Below are positions 45,113 to 56,839 of a stretch of DNA of 64,000 bases, one piece after another. Position numbers and translations under genes: made by a program. The first letter of the stretch is position 1. Each line of letters opens with the position of its first letter. The notes under the pieces are model-generated. The model ran no database searches and was not told the origin of the DNA. It saw only the letters and a list, made by a program, of their open reading frames with translations. Origin of the DNA: Elmis aenea (lineage: Eukaryota > Arthropoda > Insecta > Coleoptera > Elmidae). The stretch covers positions 58,132,966 through 58,196,965 of the forward strand of contig OX393576.1 in NCBI GenBank assembly GCA_947652605.1, read 5' to 3'.

Positions 45113-45964
45113 CACAGAGTGTGCTTTATGTCCGGTCCATTTAGTCAAACTTCATACACGAATAAGTCAGGGTTTTTTAAACGGAACATCCTATATATTT
45201 TTACATTTTCTTATTGATAATTATCTTTAAAGGCCATTTAAGCTCAGTTATGTCTAAAATTAATATTTCTCGAGTTATTGCGGTTTTCTTTGATAATTTA
45301 CGGATTCAAACACAATATTTAATAAAATTAAACTAGCAGGCTTTGGAAATATCTCGAAAATTTGTTTTAAATGTCAAATGAATTCTATTTAGACCTTAAG
45401 CCTGTATTCTGCATTGTGTTTATAATTAATTTTCAAAAGAAATGTAAATTGTATACAAATTTCTTTGTTTTATTAAAAAGGGCATAAACAATATTTATTT
45501 ATGGAACTAGAGCGAAAAAAGCAACTGGAAAATCTTTTATCGTATATTTCAATGTACAACACATACGACTAATCGGAGTCTGTTACTGAAAATGTTCTGT
45601 TTATAGGAGCAGTAGATAGTTAATATTAATGAAACTAATCGTTTTTTAAACATAACGTATGCACTTCAGGTATATTTAAAAAAGTAATCATGCAATAAGC
45701 GTCTAAAAATCTAAGCAGGTATTTTTGTCATACTAGCCCGAAAAATGAAACTCTTGTGTAGGTACATCAAACTTTTATTACAATGTTCGGTTGTTTTTTT
45801 AAATAATTTTATATCTTGCAATTTTTCAGTTAGACGCAAATAGAGTTGTATTTGACATTAAAATAGTTATTAAAAATTATATAGGGTGTTCCGTTTAAAA
45901 AAGAAAACTGACTTATACGTGTTTGCAGTTTGACTAAATGGACCGTGCATGAGGACACCCTGTG
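45113..45964 (+). mobile_element. TA-flanked foldback unit, 852 bp
   Basis: The ends CACAGAGTGTGCTTTATGTC and (inverted) CACAGGGTGTCCTCATGCAC are each flanked by TA. The first 80 and last 80 bases form modules with paired CAGGGTGT-like ends, also seen at 40271 and 47471. Confidence 0.7.
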
Positions 45965-46001
45965 TATTATTTTAAAATGTTATCTAGTGAATAATCACTA
46001 C

Positions 46002-46002
<1 letters not shown>

Positions 46003-46069
<67 letters not shown>
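46003..46069 (+). repeat. (AC)n microsatellite, about 33 units
   Basis: An uninterrupted AC dinucleotide run of 67 bases, likely length-polymorphic. Confidence 0.97.
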
Positions 46070-46070
<1 letters not shown>

Positions 46071-46255
46071 GGTTTCAAAGGAATTCGTTTTAACTTAGCC
46101 AAGTTGTAAAATATCATTATTTGTTTAGACTCCTGTTTCGGTCAATATTCTTATAAAAACTTAAATAACTCAAAAACGATTAATTTTAGATACAAAAGAC
46201 CTGGTAAGAAACCTTTGTGAGAGAATCCAATATTACATCTAAAAATTATTTAATA

Positions 46256-46345
46256 TATTAGGTATTCTATTAAAAAAAACAAAGTAACGTATCGGTGCGC
46301 AAAAACAAAACACTGTGTATAGTTGAAAATAATTTAAGGTTATGT
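46256..46345 (+). repeat. Repeat related to 33525-33613 (empty site)
   Basis: AACGTATCGGTGCGCAAAAA and GTTGAAAATAATTTAAGGTT match the flank of the 33614 MITE and continue without it. Confidence 0.7.
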
Positions 46346-47255
46346 AGTAAATGACCACAAATAACTTTTATTCGAAACATTTTTTTTTTTTTTTGTAAAG
46401 GTGGCACAAGACGAGATATTGATCCGTTACGTTACTCTCTTTACACATTGTATATTTTTAAATTAGGGTATAAAAGCAATTACTATATGGCACGTAAATA
46501 CAAATGTAACACAGAATAATTAATTTACACAGGTCAAACAAAAATTTAAAAAATGTCTGGGTAAAAATATGTTTCAAAAATTAATGCCGTCATAATTTCC
46601 GGTTGCTAATAGTCGAATTTATACCGAAATTTCCATACTAATGTAATAACGGTGATGATACAATGCTTGGCTTTACACGCAGTACCGTATATAATCTGCC
46701 GATGGACAAATAATGTTCTCTATATTTTTATAATTACGAAGGAAAATCCGCCCTCGTCGATAGTCGTGTTTGCCACCGGCGATAACTTCATTGTTTTACA
46801 ATCAACGTACATTCCAAGATAAAACTGTCTCGTGCTCTGCATTTTTAGTAGATTGATCACGTGTACGTTCATGTCCTTTAGAATTCTCTACATAAAAATG
46901 GTTAAAGATGTAGATTGCTTACATGTTTACGTTAAAAAATAAAAATATGAGAATTCTACAACAATACAATAGATATTTGTTAAGATGGATTCGGAGAAGA
47001 AAATAAAAATTACAACAAAAATTAAATTAAAAGCAATCAAGAAGGTGTTCGTTCATGAATTTCACTCTCCACCAGTTATATACAGCTGCTTTATTAATTA
47101 AAATAGAAAAAAAGTTTTACGACACAATTTGTTAAAGATCATAGGATAAAATTACTTTTTGCTTTACGGAGTTTTGGTTTCCGCGCACCGATGTGTAGTT
47201 TTTTTTACTTTAAATACAACACACTGTATATTTTTTAATTTTGTAGATTCCAAAT

Positions 47256-47600
47256 TCAATTCTCTTTAGATAATTTAAAAGGTTTTATGTACATAAAATC
47301 AATAGTTTTTGAATTATTTACATTATTTTGAAAATATTGACGGTAACCGACTTTTAACAAAATATTACTCCTACTATTTAGCGATTTAACAACGTCAGCG
47401 TAAAATAATTTGGTAGTTTTGTTAACAATAGTTAAAGTGCCTTCTAAACAATTAAACTTTTTAAATAATACACAGGGTGTTTGTTTTTGTCGGTCCATGT
47501 AGCTGAATTTTAAAGACGAATAAGTCGATGTTTTTAAATGGAATGCCCTGTACATTTTCGTGTAGCTGTAGATAATGTGATTGTCTTTAAAAAATAATAA
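47256..47600 (+). repeat. Partial foldback arm with CAGGGTGT module
   Basis: 47471-47550 is an 80-base module (CAGGGTGTTTGTTTTTGTCG to GAATGCCCTG). Upstream DNA (ATAAAATCAATAGTTTTTGA near 47295) is related to the 44.9-kb arm. The frame on the minus strand here is incidental. Confidence 0.6.
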
Positions 47601-47671
47601 GGGTGTATTACGTCCAAAACTAATATTGCTCGAGTTATTGCCGTTTTAATGATAAAGTATGGCTAAAAAAA

Positions 47672-48229
47672 TTTTTTTTCACTACTAGTAATATAGCGTA
47701 GCATTATGACGTATATTAGAATGCCGTGAAATTCAATTTCTCTACCTATGCATGGTTACAGGTAAACAATTTTTCATTATTAACCACTGGTGAATAATGA
47801 ACAAATTTATATTTTTTGATAATGCTGTTGTAGTTTTAAAGAAAAAAAATTATAGGACGATTTAGTATGATGGAGAAATTCTCTTTATTGGTATTTTAGC
47901 ATTTAAAACGTTGTTTAAATAAATTAATTTAATTTTAAAAACTTTGGTGTATTTAAATAACACGACTTTCGCGCCGTAATAAATGACGGTTGTCAATATC
48001 CACACCGTCGATTGACACAACGTAAAAAAGAGAAAAGTTTTAATGTCAGTATTTTAGATGAATCATCGCTTAAAAACAATGTTTTTTAATAACAATAGTG
48101 ATTTAGCAAGATGAGTAACACGCAGATTCAATATTTCTATAGAATAGATAGGTCCTTAACTTTTTATATTTTAGGTTAGAAAGTGCGTACATAACATAAA
48201 TGGGTTTGTCTTACTAGTAGTGAAAAAAA
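47672..48229 (+). mobile_element. MITE with TTTCACTACTAGTAA ends, 558 bp
   Basis: TTTTTTTTCACTACTAGTAA at 47672-47691 and its complement TTACTAGTAGTGAAAAAAA at 48211-48229 form nearly perfect 19-20 base inverted termini. There is no coding content. Confidence 0.75.
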
Positions 48230-48334
48230 TAGTATATACACCACGGTAGAGAAATCTTATAGCCTTCGGGCCCTTAGAAATAAAAAATTATTTACGCTTT
48301 TCTTTGGAACAGGTCCAATTAAATGATTTAAGTA

Positions 48335-49224
48335 GGGGAGACCGGGGATGAAAGTAACATTTTATTTGTTTTTATTTCTTTTCTCAGAGAGTATAACAAG
48401 TGTGTTACATCCAAATTAATTTAATGATAGATTGGACATTTGTCTTCCCTCTAAGACATTTATTTCATTTGTTTCGTAAAGCATACGTGAGAACAATTTT
48501 TTTCTGTAGGAACACAGCTGTTACTTCCAACCTCTACGTTGGGGCTAAAAGTAAAAATCAATGATCGGTGTAAGTTGTAACGGCAAAATAATTTATACAA
48601 CTCATAAGTAGTAGGTAAATATATTAGTACTCATCAATAGAATTAATATTTGATTCCAAAATACACATAAGCAAAATGAAAAATATTAAAAATACTCTTT
48701 GGTACAATACAAAATGAAAAGTGAACATTACCAATATTCAAAAATGTTAAACTAAAAGATATAACAAATTGGAAAGTTAATCTGACAAGTTTTGTATGTT
48801 CTGATCTACGAAGAAAACCACTAAGAGTGAACATTTGCAAGTGAAAACATTAATTGGGGTTGGTTGTAACACTGTTACTTTTGACCCCAAGTGTACACAA
48901 AACAACGTCAAATTGTAATGCATCCACCAATAGCCAACAAAATTTAGAACATAATAATCTGGGTACTTTTTTGTTCCTCTTTTAGAAATCGCCTAAAAGT
49001 CACTCGACCGGTGAAACAACGCATGCATTAACGTTTTGGCTGAAAATAATGACTCTGGCTGGCAAAAACTTAACCTCCATGACAGATAAAAACTAGAAAT
49101 GTAGGTAGGGAGGTGGATGTAAATGAACATTGCACAAGCGCTTAGGGCGAAATATAACAAAAATTAAAGAAACTATAGGCACTGTTACAACCTACCCGTG
49201 TTACTTTCATTCCCGGTCTCCCCA
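48335..49224 (+). mobile_element. GGGGAGACCGGG-ended element, 890 bp
   Basis: The ends GGGGAGACCGGGGATGAAAG and (inverted) GGGGAGACCGGGAATGAAAG are almost identical over at least 24 bases, including GTAAC. Its right half matches the start of 52795-53270 inverted. No transposase was recognised inside this copy. No clear target duplication is visible, so the superfamily is left open. Confidence 0.75.
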
Positions 49225-49676
49225 ACTTTGTCCAAAGAGATTATTTATTCATTCTTAACCAGTTTGCCAAAGAAAAGGCTAGAAAAATGAATTTTAAAGT
49301 TATACATGTAATAGGGTAGGTACTTTTGTTTTTTGTTTATATGGGTTATTTTAATTTTGTATGCATTTTACGTTTTTATTTGTTTATTGGTGTTACATTG
49401 GCTTTTTCTAGTTCTAAAACTTTTTTAAAACTTTACCGGTCATCCAGCTCCCGCTTCCCCGCCCGTGTATTTTCTTATAATAAAGGGTGCGTCGTTATTA
49501 TTAGTAGCCCACGATCGCCAAATATCTTAGGACGGCCCTGATCATTGCCTAACACAGATTGAATCTACATCAGCATCAATAAAGTTTGTTTAGTTTAAAT
49601 GACACATCAGCGACAGAAGCGTATGTACCACTTCACGTAGATAGTTATAGGTAACTAACTTTTAAAAAGAGTTTCC

Positions 49677-49856
49677 AAAACTTTTTTGACGTGGGCACAC
49701 TCGATCAATACGATATTTTTATAGTACAACTTAGCACAAAAGCAATTAAAAATTCGTGCACTCGCAAATTACAAAACTGCACATCTCTTCACTAAATTTT
49801 ATTATTCTTTCCGAAAAATTGGCAGCCCCTGAGGTTAGCAATGTTGGGAAACACTG
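49677..49856 (+). mobile_element. Short hAT-type MITE, 180 bp
   Basis: The left end AGAGTTTCCAAAACTTTTTT and the inverted right end CAGTGTTTCCCAACATTGCT resemble each other and match the CAGTGTTTCCCAA pattern of hAT MITEs. Flanking octamers agree only in part (TTTTAAAA, CTCTAAAG). Confidence 0.55.
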
Positions 49857-50399
49857 CTCTAAAGTACAGCAACTCAGTGCACCATAATTTAATGGTATAC
49901 TGATTAAACTATTATAGTCAAACAGTTGTAATGCTGATCTATCTACTTCGTCTTAATTAGACTGAATTATTTAACAAAGCAGAAATAATATAAAGCTAAC
50001 TAGAGCAGAAATAACAGACGAAGTATTTCAATCAGTGTTATTATAACAATATGTGAAAGAACGCTTGTGAATGTTTTTCAATAAGCCAACAAATTTTTTA
50101 GGGTTTTTGAATCTAATGCCTTATAATTGGGTGGGTATACAAAAAAATTTAATTATAAAAAATTCCAATACACATTAAAGAACTTTTACTAATGTTTTTG
50201 TACTTCCAAATTTTATTTAAAATCTGTACTTTTCAAACAATAAACAAATGATTTGGTGAATGTAAGGTCATGTGGGAAGCTACCAGAGGGTGGTACCGTG
50301 TGGTAGCCGTTTACTAATACTTTACTACTAGGTTTATCATCTAGGGTTTAACATTTAACACACCACATACCTACATAATTATTAACAATTTTAGATGTT

Positions 50400-51085
50400 A
50401 TTTACATAGTTTCAAATCTAGTGATTAGATCCGTTGCGATGCCGGTGTGACGCTTGAGACGGTTTTTCTTCGGTGGTTGGAACATCAGTTGTTTGGCTAG
50501 TCTATTTGGATAATCTCTAAGCCTTTCGGAATATTCTGTGGTGTGTTGTTTCATTTCTTCTTTTACTGTCTTAATCTGTATGTCGTGCCTGATGATGGTA
50601 TTTGGAAGAAACCATGGGGCGTTGACTGCTATTTTGAGGACTTGGGATTCAATTCTTTCTAATATTTCTATGTTCCAATTTGACGCAGTTTCCCAAAGTA
50701 TATAGAATCCCGTACGTCCACACTGATTTTAGGATAGTTTTGTACACTAGGAGTTTATTTTCTAGTGAGAGTTTAGATTTACGTCCAATTAACCAGTAAA
50801 GTTTATAAAGTTTCAAGCCTAATAACTTACGTTTGATAAATATGTGGCTGCGCCAGGTGATTCCACGATAAGTCCAAGGTATTTGGCCTCATCATATTGC
50901 GGTATCTGGCAGTTATTAAGGGTAATGGTGGACATCTACCTCTTTGGTCCATGAAGGTACGTGTAATGATTTTGTCTCATTAACTTTAATTTTTCACTGT
51001 TTGAACCATGTTTCTAACTTCCAAAGATGGGACTGTAGAATCGTGTGGGGATAGAACGGCCGTGTCGTCAGCAAATGTTTTCTGT
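50400..51085 (-). pseudogene. Jockey-clade LINE reverse transcriptase fragment
   Basis: Read on the minus strand: KTFADDTAVLSPHDSTV (catalytic box) near 51080, then a decayed stretch, TYRGITWRSHIFIKRKLLGL (WxxH and IKRK blocks), KLYWLIGRKSKLSLENKLL, VYKTILKSVWTYGI, and a Jockey-like tail ending near 50400. Several stops and shifts break it. It resembles, but is not identical to, the fragment at 6938-7880, so they are separate insertions or families. Confidence 0.8.
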
Positions 51086-52794
51086 AAGAAGGGTTTCTTT
51101 GGTTGGAATATTGGCAGCAAATATGATTTACGCCACCTTCCACTACAGTGGAAAGTGACCTACCTGTTCTTAGAGCCGTTCGCAAGATGGTTTTATAAAT
51201 TTGCGTTATGTATCTTACATACCTACATTACTAGTAATATTAAAATTATTTTTTTTGCGCAATATACTCCTATTTTTGTTTTGTTATAGAATTTTAAGTC
51301 ATACTGACAACGTTGTTATATATTACATATTTTTATTGAAATAATTCATAATTGCATTACTGAAAATTAAACTTTATATACCTACTCACGAATATTATCG
51401 TAGTGAAGAAAAAAAAACAAAATAGGTTCTAGATTATAAAACTAAACAACAACTTATCAACGTTTAAGTACCTATTTAAAATAGTCTAACCCTAACCGAC
51501 CACATTTCCTGCGAACGAAAAAATTTAAACAAAAATGTCTCATTAAACTTTTGTGCATGAAAATTTTTGTAAAAAATAAAAAGCACATACAAATTTCATA
51601 ATTTTAATGTAAGTTATTAAATTTAACAGTTAACAACGAAGTAACAAAACGGCTAATGGAGCCATAATCCCTTACTGCAAATTTTGCTTTAAATACACGA
51701 CTTTCCTTTTACACTCTACATATACCAAAAAAGTATTCGACCCATAAGCCATAAATGTTTCGCCTTCATAAAAAACATAATGCATAAAAAATATTATAGC
51801 ACAATATACGAATACACAGTAAAAAATACAAATTTAGGAAACGTGGAATTTTTACAAAAACGTGAACAATGAATGCCACTATCTAGTTCATATTTATCAT
51901 TGATGTAAAATACATTTTAGTTAATCAAACTCTAACCTTATTGGCCATTTTAAACCAAGGTTTCACAAAACAAATATTAAAATGAATGTTATGTGATAGC
52001 AACATTATTTGAATGATTAAGGAATAAATACACATCTGTGTATTTAAGAATAAACATCTACTAAAATCGATGACAACACCAATTTCGGTTAAATACATAA
52101 AGCGCAACAATTTCGTAGAATTAAAACAGTTTTATTTTAAAAATAGCTAACATCGCACACAAGTTTATCTAATTAGATTTATTGCGAAGTTGTCAAATAC
52201 GGCGGCTAAGCAATGTGTGCACTAGGCAATTTAATACGACGTCACACCTAGCAGCAATGCCATTATAGTATAAAAGCCATTTCGTAATTAAAATGACGCA
52301 TACCTTCCACTAATTACGCTCCCACATTCTCGTAATAATATTGGTAAAGAAAGAATCTGCACATTTTCATACATTTTTTGTTAATTACTTGAAAGTATTG
52401 CGGCGGTATTGAAATGGATTTAAAATTGAATTAGGAAATCTAATGAATTAATGTTGCAACCAACTACGAACGTTGCGCTAAAATTTTAACTTTATTTAAA
52501 ATTTTAAAAAATTAAATAAGTTACATTCGGGTATAGAAAATTACAAGTTGCAAAAAAAATGGCCTGATTATATCTCCATAAAAGGAACACTAGGAACTTT
52601 TGGTGAATCAGTTTTAAATAGAAATGGACAAGCACTCAGACAGTTTGCATCATACAATAAGTTAAAGATACGGACACATTTTTCAGGAAAAAATATATTT
52701 ATAAATATACACATGGACGGGCAGAGGACAAAGATTCCTCATTGACTATAAAATTGTGAATAAAAAAATGAGCAGTCTAGTAAGAAATATCAGA
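51086..52794. other. Intergenic AT-rich DNA
   Basis: No gene recognised. The stretch 52195-52330 is non-repetitive with somewhat higher GC. Confidence 0.35.
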
Positions 52795-53960
52795 GTAGGG
52801 GTGACAGGGATGAAAGTAACACGGGTAGGTTGTAACAGTGCCTATAGTTTCTTTAATTTTTGTTATACCTGTATGTCGCCCTAAGCGCTTGTGCAATGGT
52901 CATTTACATCAACCTCCCTACCTACATTGCTAGTTTTCATCTGTCATAGAGGTTGAGTTTTTGCCAGCCAGTCACTATTTTCCACCTAAAAGTTAATGCA
53001 TTGTATCACCAGTCGAGTGACTTTTAATCGAACTCTAAAAGAGAAACAAAAACTTACCTAGATTATTATGTTCTATATTTTGTTGGCTATTGGTGGATGC
53101 AATACAATTTGACGTTGGAATCGTGGTTAATTGTGGATTCCCTCCAATTTGTTTTGTGTACACTTGGGGTCAAAAGTAACTGTTCCAACCAACCACAATC
53201 AATGTTTTCACTTGCGAATGTTTACTCTTAGCACACAATTGGTAGTTTTTTTGGTTGATGAAAACATACAAAACTTGACGGTTTAAATAAGCACCGACTT
53301 ACTCAAAAAAATATAACAAACAGAAAACATACAATAGAGAAACAACATCTCAGTTGGTTACGAATGTAGTGGTTGAGGTACTCTGCTGATAAACCTTACG
53401 AATTCTTCTTCAAGGAATCAAACAACCAGGCTATTCCTTTCCAAGCAATCAATGCCAAAAAAAAACGTAATCCTACAGAAAATGTACCTAGACTTCCGCT
53501 TTTGTATCTCAATAGGAAAAAAACTGATATCAAAAAAACTAAGGGATCTAATGGATTTACTTTGATTAATACCGCCCTTTTATCACGAATTGTATATTCA
53601 TTTACAAGAAGTAATAGGGCAGTACGAGGAGAACCATGATCAGTATGATGAAGATATGGAATTGAGATGCATTAAAGAGGGTGAAAATTAACAAGTGTTA
53701 CTTGGAAAGGAAGGCAAGTTAGTCATGGACTCTCATCCATTTTTTGCAAAAAAAAAAAAAAAACAGGGAGGCCCAGCAAGAATAATGCTTTAGTGGCAAT
53801 AACCGGAAACGACAGTGGTTGAGACAAGACAAGAATCACTAAAAATAAGGGCAGCAAATCCTACAGAGAAATATTGTAATATAGAAACTGAAAGCGAGGG
53901 TGTATAAGAGGCAATAAATAAAAAAAAGACAGGCTATAAAAAAAGTGTCAATTTGGAACT
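52795..53960 (+). mobile_element. GGGGAGACC-family element, inverted second copy with coding remnant
   Basis: It starts GGGGTGACAGGGATGAAAGT and follows the inverted right half of the 48335 element, including CCCTAAGCGCTTGTGCAATG and GTGTACACTTGGGGTCAAAA. From about 53370 it carries a longer frame and an A-rich region absent from the 48-kb copy. No matching right terminus was found. Confidence 0.6.
53373..53639 (+). pseudogene. Unassigned coding remnant inside the 52.8-kb element
   Basis: The 88-codon frame (for example KPYEFFFKESNNQAIPFQAI, then VPRLPLLYLNRKKTDIKK) sits in a transposon and continues beyond its stop as patchy coding-like DNA. I do not recognise a catalytic motif. Position suggests the C-terminal part of the element's own transposase. 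It may also be chance, since the sequence is lysine-rich and AT-rich. Confidence 0.35.
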
Positions 53961-55227
53961 TTCTTGTAACTGTAAAAGGAATAAACTTGCTTGAAAAATA
54001 ATATTATATGATTAATTTTCTTTGTCCAATACTTTTATGTATAATTGCCACTTTCGAGTGTTGTATTGTAGAAATTAATAAAGATTTTATTCGAAATAGC
54101 ATTTTTTATTAATGCCTAATATGGCCCATTTGAAGCTTTATTTTGTATTTGGAGAATATTTGTTTGTGCAATAGTGACCTACGTTTTTTTTTTTTTTTTT
54201 TGTTAAAGGACATAATTCAAGTTCATCACAAAAAACAGCATTATGCAAGTAAACAAAACATAATTTATACAGCGTTATGAAAAAATTCATAATTTTAAAT
54301 AAGTTGTATTTTCATTGTTCAAGACTGTTAGGCCACTTTAGCAGTAAACGCCTAAATTTAAAGTCAATATTCGGCCAATTAATCGGCAATCAGCTGATAA
54401 AATAAGGCCGATTGGTCGTTCAATTTGCTTATTGATGCATCCCCAAATTAAAACAAAAGCAATCTTATTACTTGCCAGTTAAACAAACAACGATGACAAA
54501 AAGTAAAATGGAACATTTTTGTTTTAACAGTACAAAGAAAATTATGTAAAATATGTGGAAAACTTTTTTTAGATCATAAAAATTGTTTGTGTTTTATTTG
54601 AAAATACCAAATAGCCTGGTAATAACCCACCGTTTTACGTCCGCATCTTTCCGCGAGCAAATATAATGTGATTTATGGAGAAAGATTGAAAACTATATAA
54701 TGCAGGAAGTTCCGCAGGTGATCTGAGAAGTTTTACTGCACCCCAACAAATAAAACTTTTTTTTTTAATTTTATTAGGTCTACACTATTGATCACATATA
54801 CATTATGTATTTTACACAGTAAACAATCTAATCTCCATCCTAATTTTTTAATTTAATATTGTGTGCAAAGTTGACACTGTATTAGCATACCTAATGATGG
54901 TTTAGGATTTAGGTATTCATGTATCAAGTTTTTTAAAAGAATAACTTTCTCTTTTAAAACAAGTATATGTGGCGGGGTGAAACGTAATGCCTACTAATTT
55001 TTTTAATGTAGAAATTTGTGTGAGCACATGAATAAATCAGCACAACAAACTTTGTTTAAGTTTATACTTTATTTAGACTGTCAAAAAAGTACTTAAACCC
55101 ATGAGGACCTTAGAGACTGCGTCATGAACCATAATGAGCAGAATTTTAAGATATCAATATTTTTTTTGTATATATATGGTACCTCAAAGTGTCCTAAAAA
55201 TGTAAAAATAGACGAAAAAGGTACAAT
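53961..55227. other. Intergenic AT-rich DNA
   Basis: No gene recognised. Homopolymer T runs occur near 54185 and 54756. Confidence 0.35.
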
Positions 55228-55231
55228 TTAA

Positions 55232-56191
55232 CCCTGCAGCGGTGGCGCCGGGTCTCTCAGACTCGAGCGTCACAAGATTTTGTGTAGAAAGGCGAGGGGT
55301 GGAAGTACACTTTACCGCCTTTCAGTACCTTCCTAAAATTCACTATATTAGCGATTAGTGCAGAAAGAACAGTGCAAATTGTTTTTATTCAAACTTTTTG
55401 AAGCCTTTTGGGTCTGTCAGACCCGGCGCCACCACTAAGCGAACGTTCATATCGTTCAATATTCCACGAATAGGCCTGTTTTTATCGCTTTTGGTAAGTA
55501 ATAAGTGTACCATTTTCAGTAAGTTGAATTATAAATTAATGTTAATCACAGAAACATGAGTTACGAGGATGAACAGGCGCGATTATTGCGTTTATTAGAA
55601 GAAGTAGGCATTGAAGCTGACGAACAATTTGACGACGAAGAATTCGAAGGAGAAGAAGATAATGTTGAGGCACGTTTGACTGATACAGACATAGAGCAAG
55701 AAGGAGAAAGCGATACCGAGAATTTACCACTATTAGCAAAAAAAAAACACGAATTTCCAGCTTCATCGGAAATTACTTTTAAAAAATGTGTAAAAAAAAT
55801 TATGTCTGAAGAATGCAGAATTTCGCTGCCCTGCGTGTGTGACACTGCCAGAAACTTGTTTATAATGTCTCATAATGTGTTATATAAAGAAAAAAAAATT
55901 TTTTTTTGTATTTATATCATTCATGAAATTAATTTTTAATTTTAGTTTACATATGTAATATTTCTTCCATTGTAAGGTCACATTGGTATTTTTTGAATTT
56001 CTTATAACAAAATTATGTGACCGCTTTAAAAAAAAAAATCTATTTATAAAAAATATACCTGGACAACAGGAACACTCACAAAAAACACAAATTTTATATG
56101 GTTGGTAATTAATTACATTGTTTTTAATAGTGGGTCTGTCAGACCCAGCGCCACCACTCGTGAAATGCAAAAGGGCGCCACCACTCCAGGG
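55232..56191 (+). mobile_element. piggyBac-like element, internally deleted, 960 bp
   Basis: The ends CCCTGCAGCGGTGGCGCC and (inverted) CCCTGGAGTGGTGGCGCC match at 16 of 18 bases. Both abut TTAA (55228-55231 and 56192-56195), the piggyBac target. GC-rich subterminal palindromes GGGTCTGTCAGACCC with GGCGCCACCACT lie at 55411-55437 and 56132-56158. At 960 bp it is far shorter than an autonomous element, so the catalytic domain has been deleted. Confidence 0.92.
55556..55939 (+). CDS. piggyBac-derived acidic protein, 127 codons
   Basis: The frame begins MSYEDEQARLLRLLEEVGIE and continues with a strongly acidic stretch (EQFDDEEFEGEEDNVEARL), like the N termini of piggyBac transposases. After a lysine-rich break it reads EITFKKCVKKIMSEECRISL and has three cysteines (KKCV, EECR, PCVC). 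The C-terminal about 20 residues are hydrophobic and aromatic. The DDE domain is missing, so it cannot transpose DNA by itself. Whether the short protein is made is unknown. It sits between the element's TIRs at the expected place for the transposase start, and the change in character near residue 60 probably marks the internal deletion. Confidence 0.6.
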   Translation: MSYEDEQARLLRLLEEVGIEADEQFDDEEFEGEEDNVEARLTDTDIEQEGESDTENLPLLAKKKHEFPASSEITFKKCVKKIMSEECRISLPCVCDTARNLFIMSHNVLYKEKKIFFCIYIIHEINF

Positions 56192-56469
56192 TTAAAGCTT
56201 TTTTTGTCTTCCTTTCGATTATTTACTAAAAACATTTACTTTTATAATTAGCAAATGATATATGTATATGTATATATTTATGTATTTTAATTCCTCTTTA
56301 AAATGATTAAATGTACCCATAATAGGTGAAACAAATATACCTATAATAAATGTTTTATTTTAATTTTAGGTACTTTAAGTATTTAATATGTGGCAATATT
56401 GTGATCCCTTGCTTTAATATTTTTTTCCCTGTTTAATATTTTATAAGGTTTTCTAATACAAGAGAGTTA

Positions 56470-56555
56470 GCTGGTTTAAAACAAGCCTTTTAATGTAACG
56501 TTTTAAAGACATTTCCAACATGTTTCGACGATTAGGTTTGTCGTCATAATCAGGG
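56470..56555 (-). ncRNA. Hammerhead-like hairpin, minus strand (degenerate)
   Basis: On the minus strand CTGATTA, one T, stem GACGA/TCGTC around a ten-base loop, and GAAAC occur in order (56553-56522). They are followed at 56477-56470 by AAACCAGC, as after the hairpin at 15237. CUGANGA is altered (TTA for TGA). It is probably the end of a Penelope/retrozyme-type element. Confidence 0.35.
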
Positions 56556-56839
56556 CTAAACATTTTTAATAAATTTAGTTAGACTACATAAAGCAAAGGT
56601 TTTTTTTTTAAACATGATGTTCTAAATAATCTCTACTTAAATAGTTTTTTCTCTGTTACATTACGTATGCAAAGGTTGATTAGCCTCAGATTATTTAAAA
56701 CACAGGACATCATATCTTCGTTATAAAGAATGTCGAAAATTCGTAAGGAAAAGATAAAACTGTAAGTGTTTTGTCTTTATCTTTCAATTGTTCCAAAATT
56801 ACCGCTGTCTACCTTCATAGCCTACTCGAAAATATTACG

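Larger units (their letters stand above)
44880..46270 (+). mobile_element. Nested foldback element, outer arms
   Basis: The left arm (about 44880-45066, including AACGAATTCCTTTGATACCT) is complementary to the right arm (46071-46270, including AGGTTTCAAAGGAATTCGTT). Farther out, ACTCAAAAACGATTAATTTT near 46165 mirrors 44945-44965. An 852-bp CAGGGTGT-type unit and a CA microsatellite lie between the arms. Exact limits are uncertain. Confidence 0.5.
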
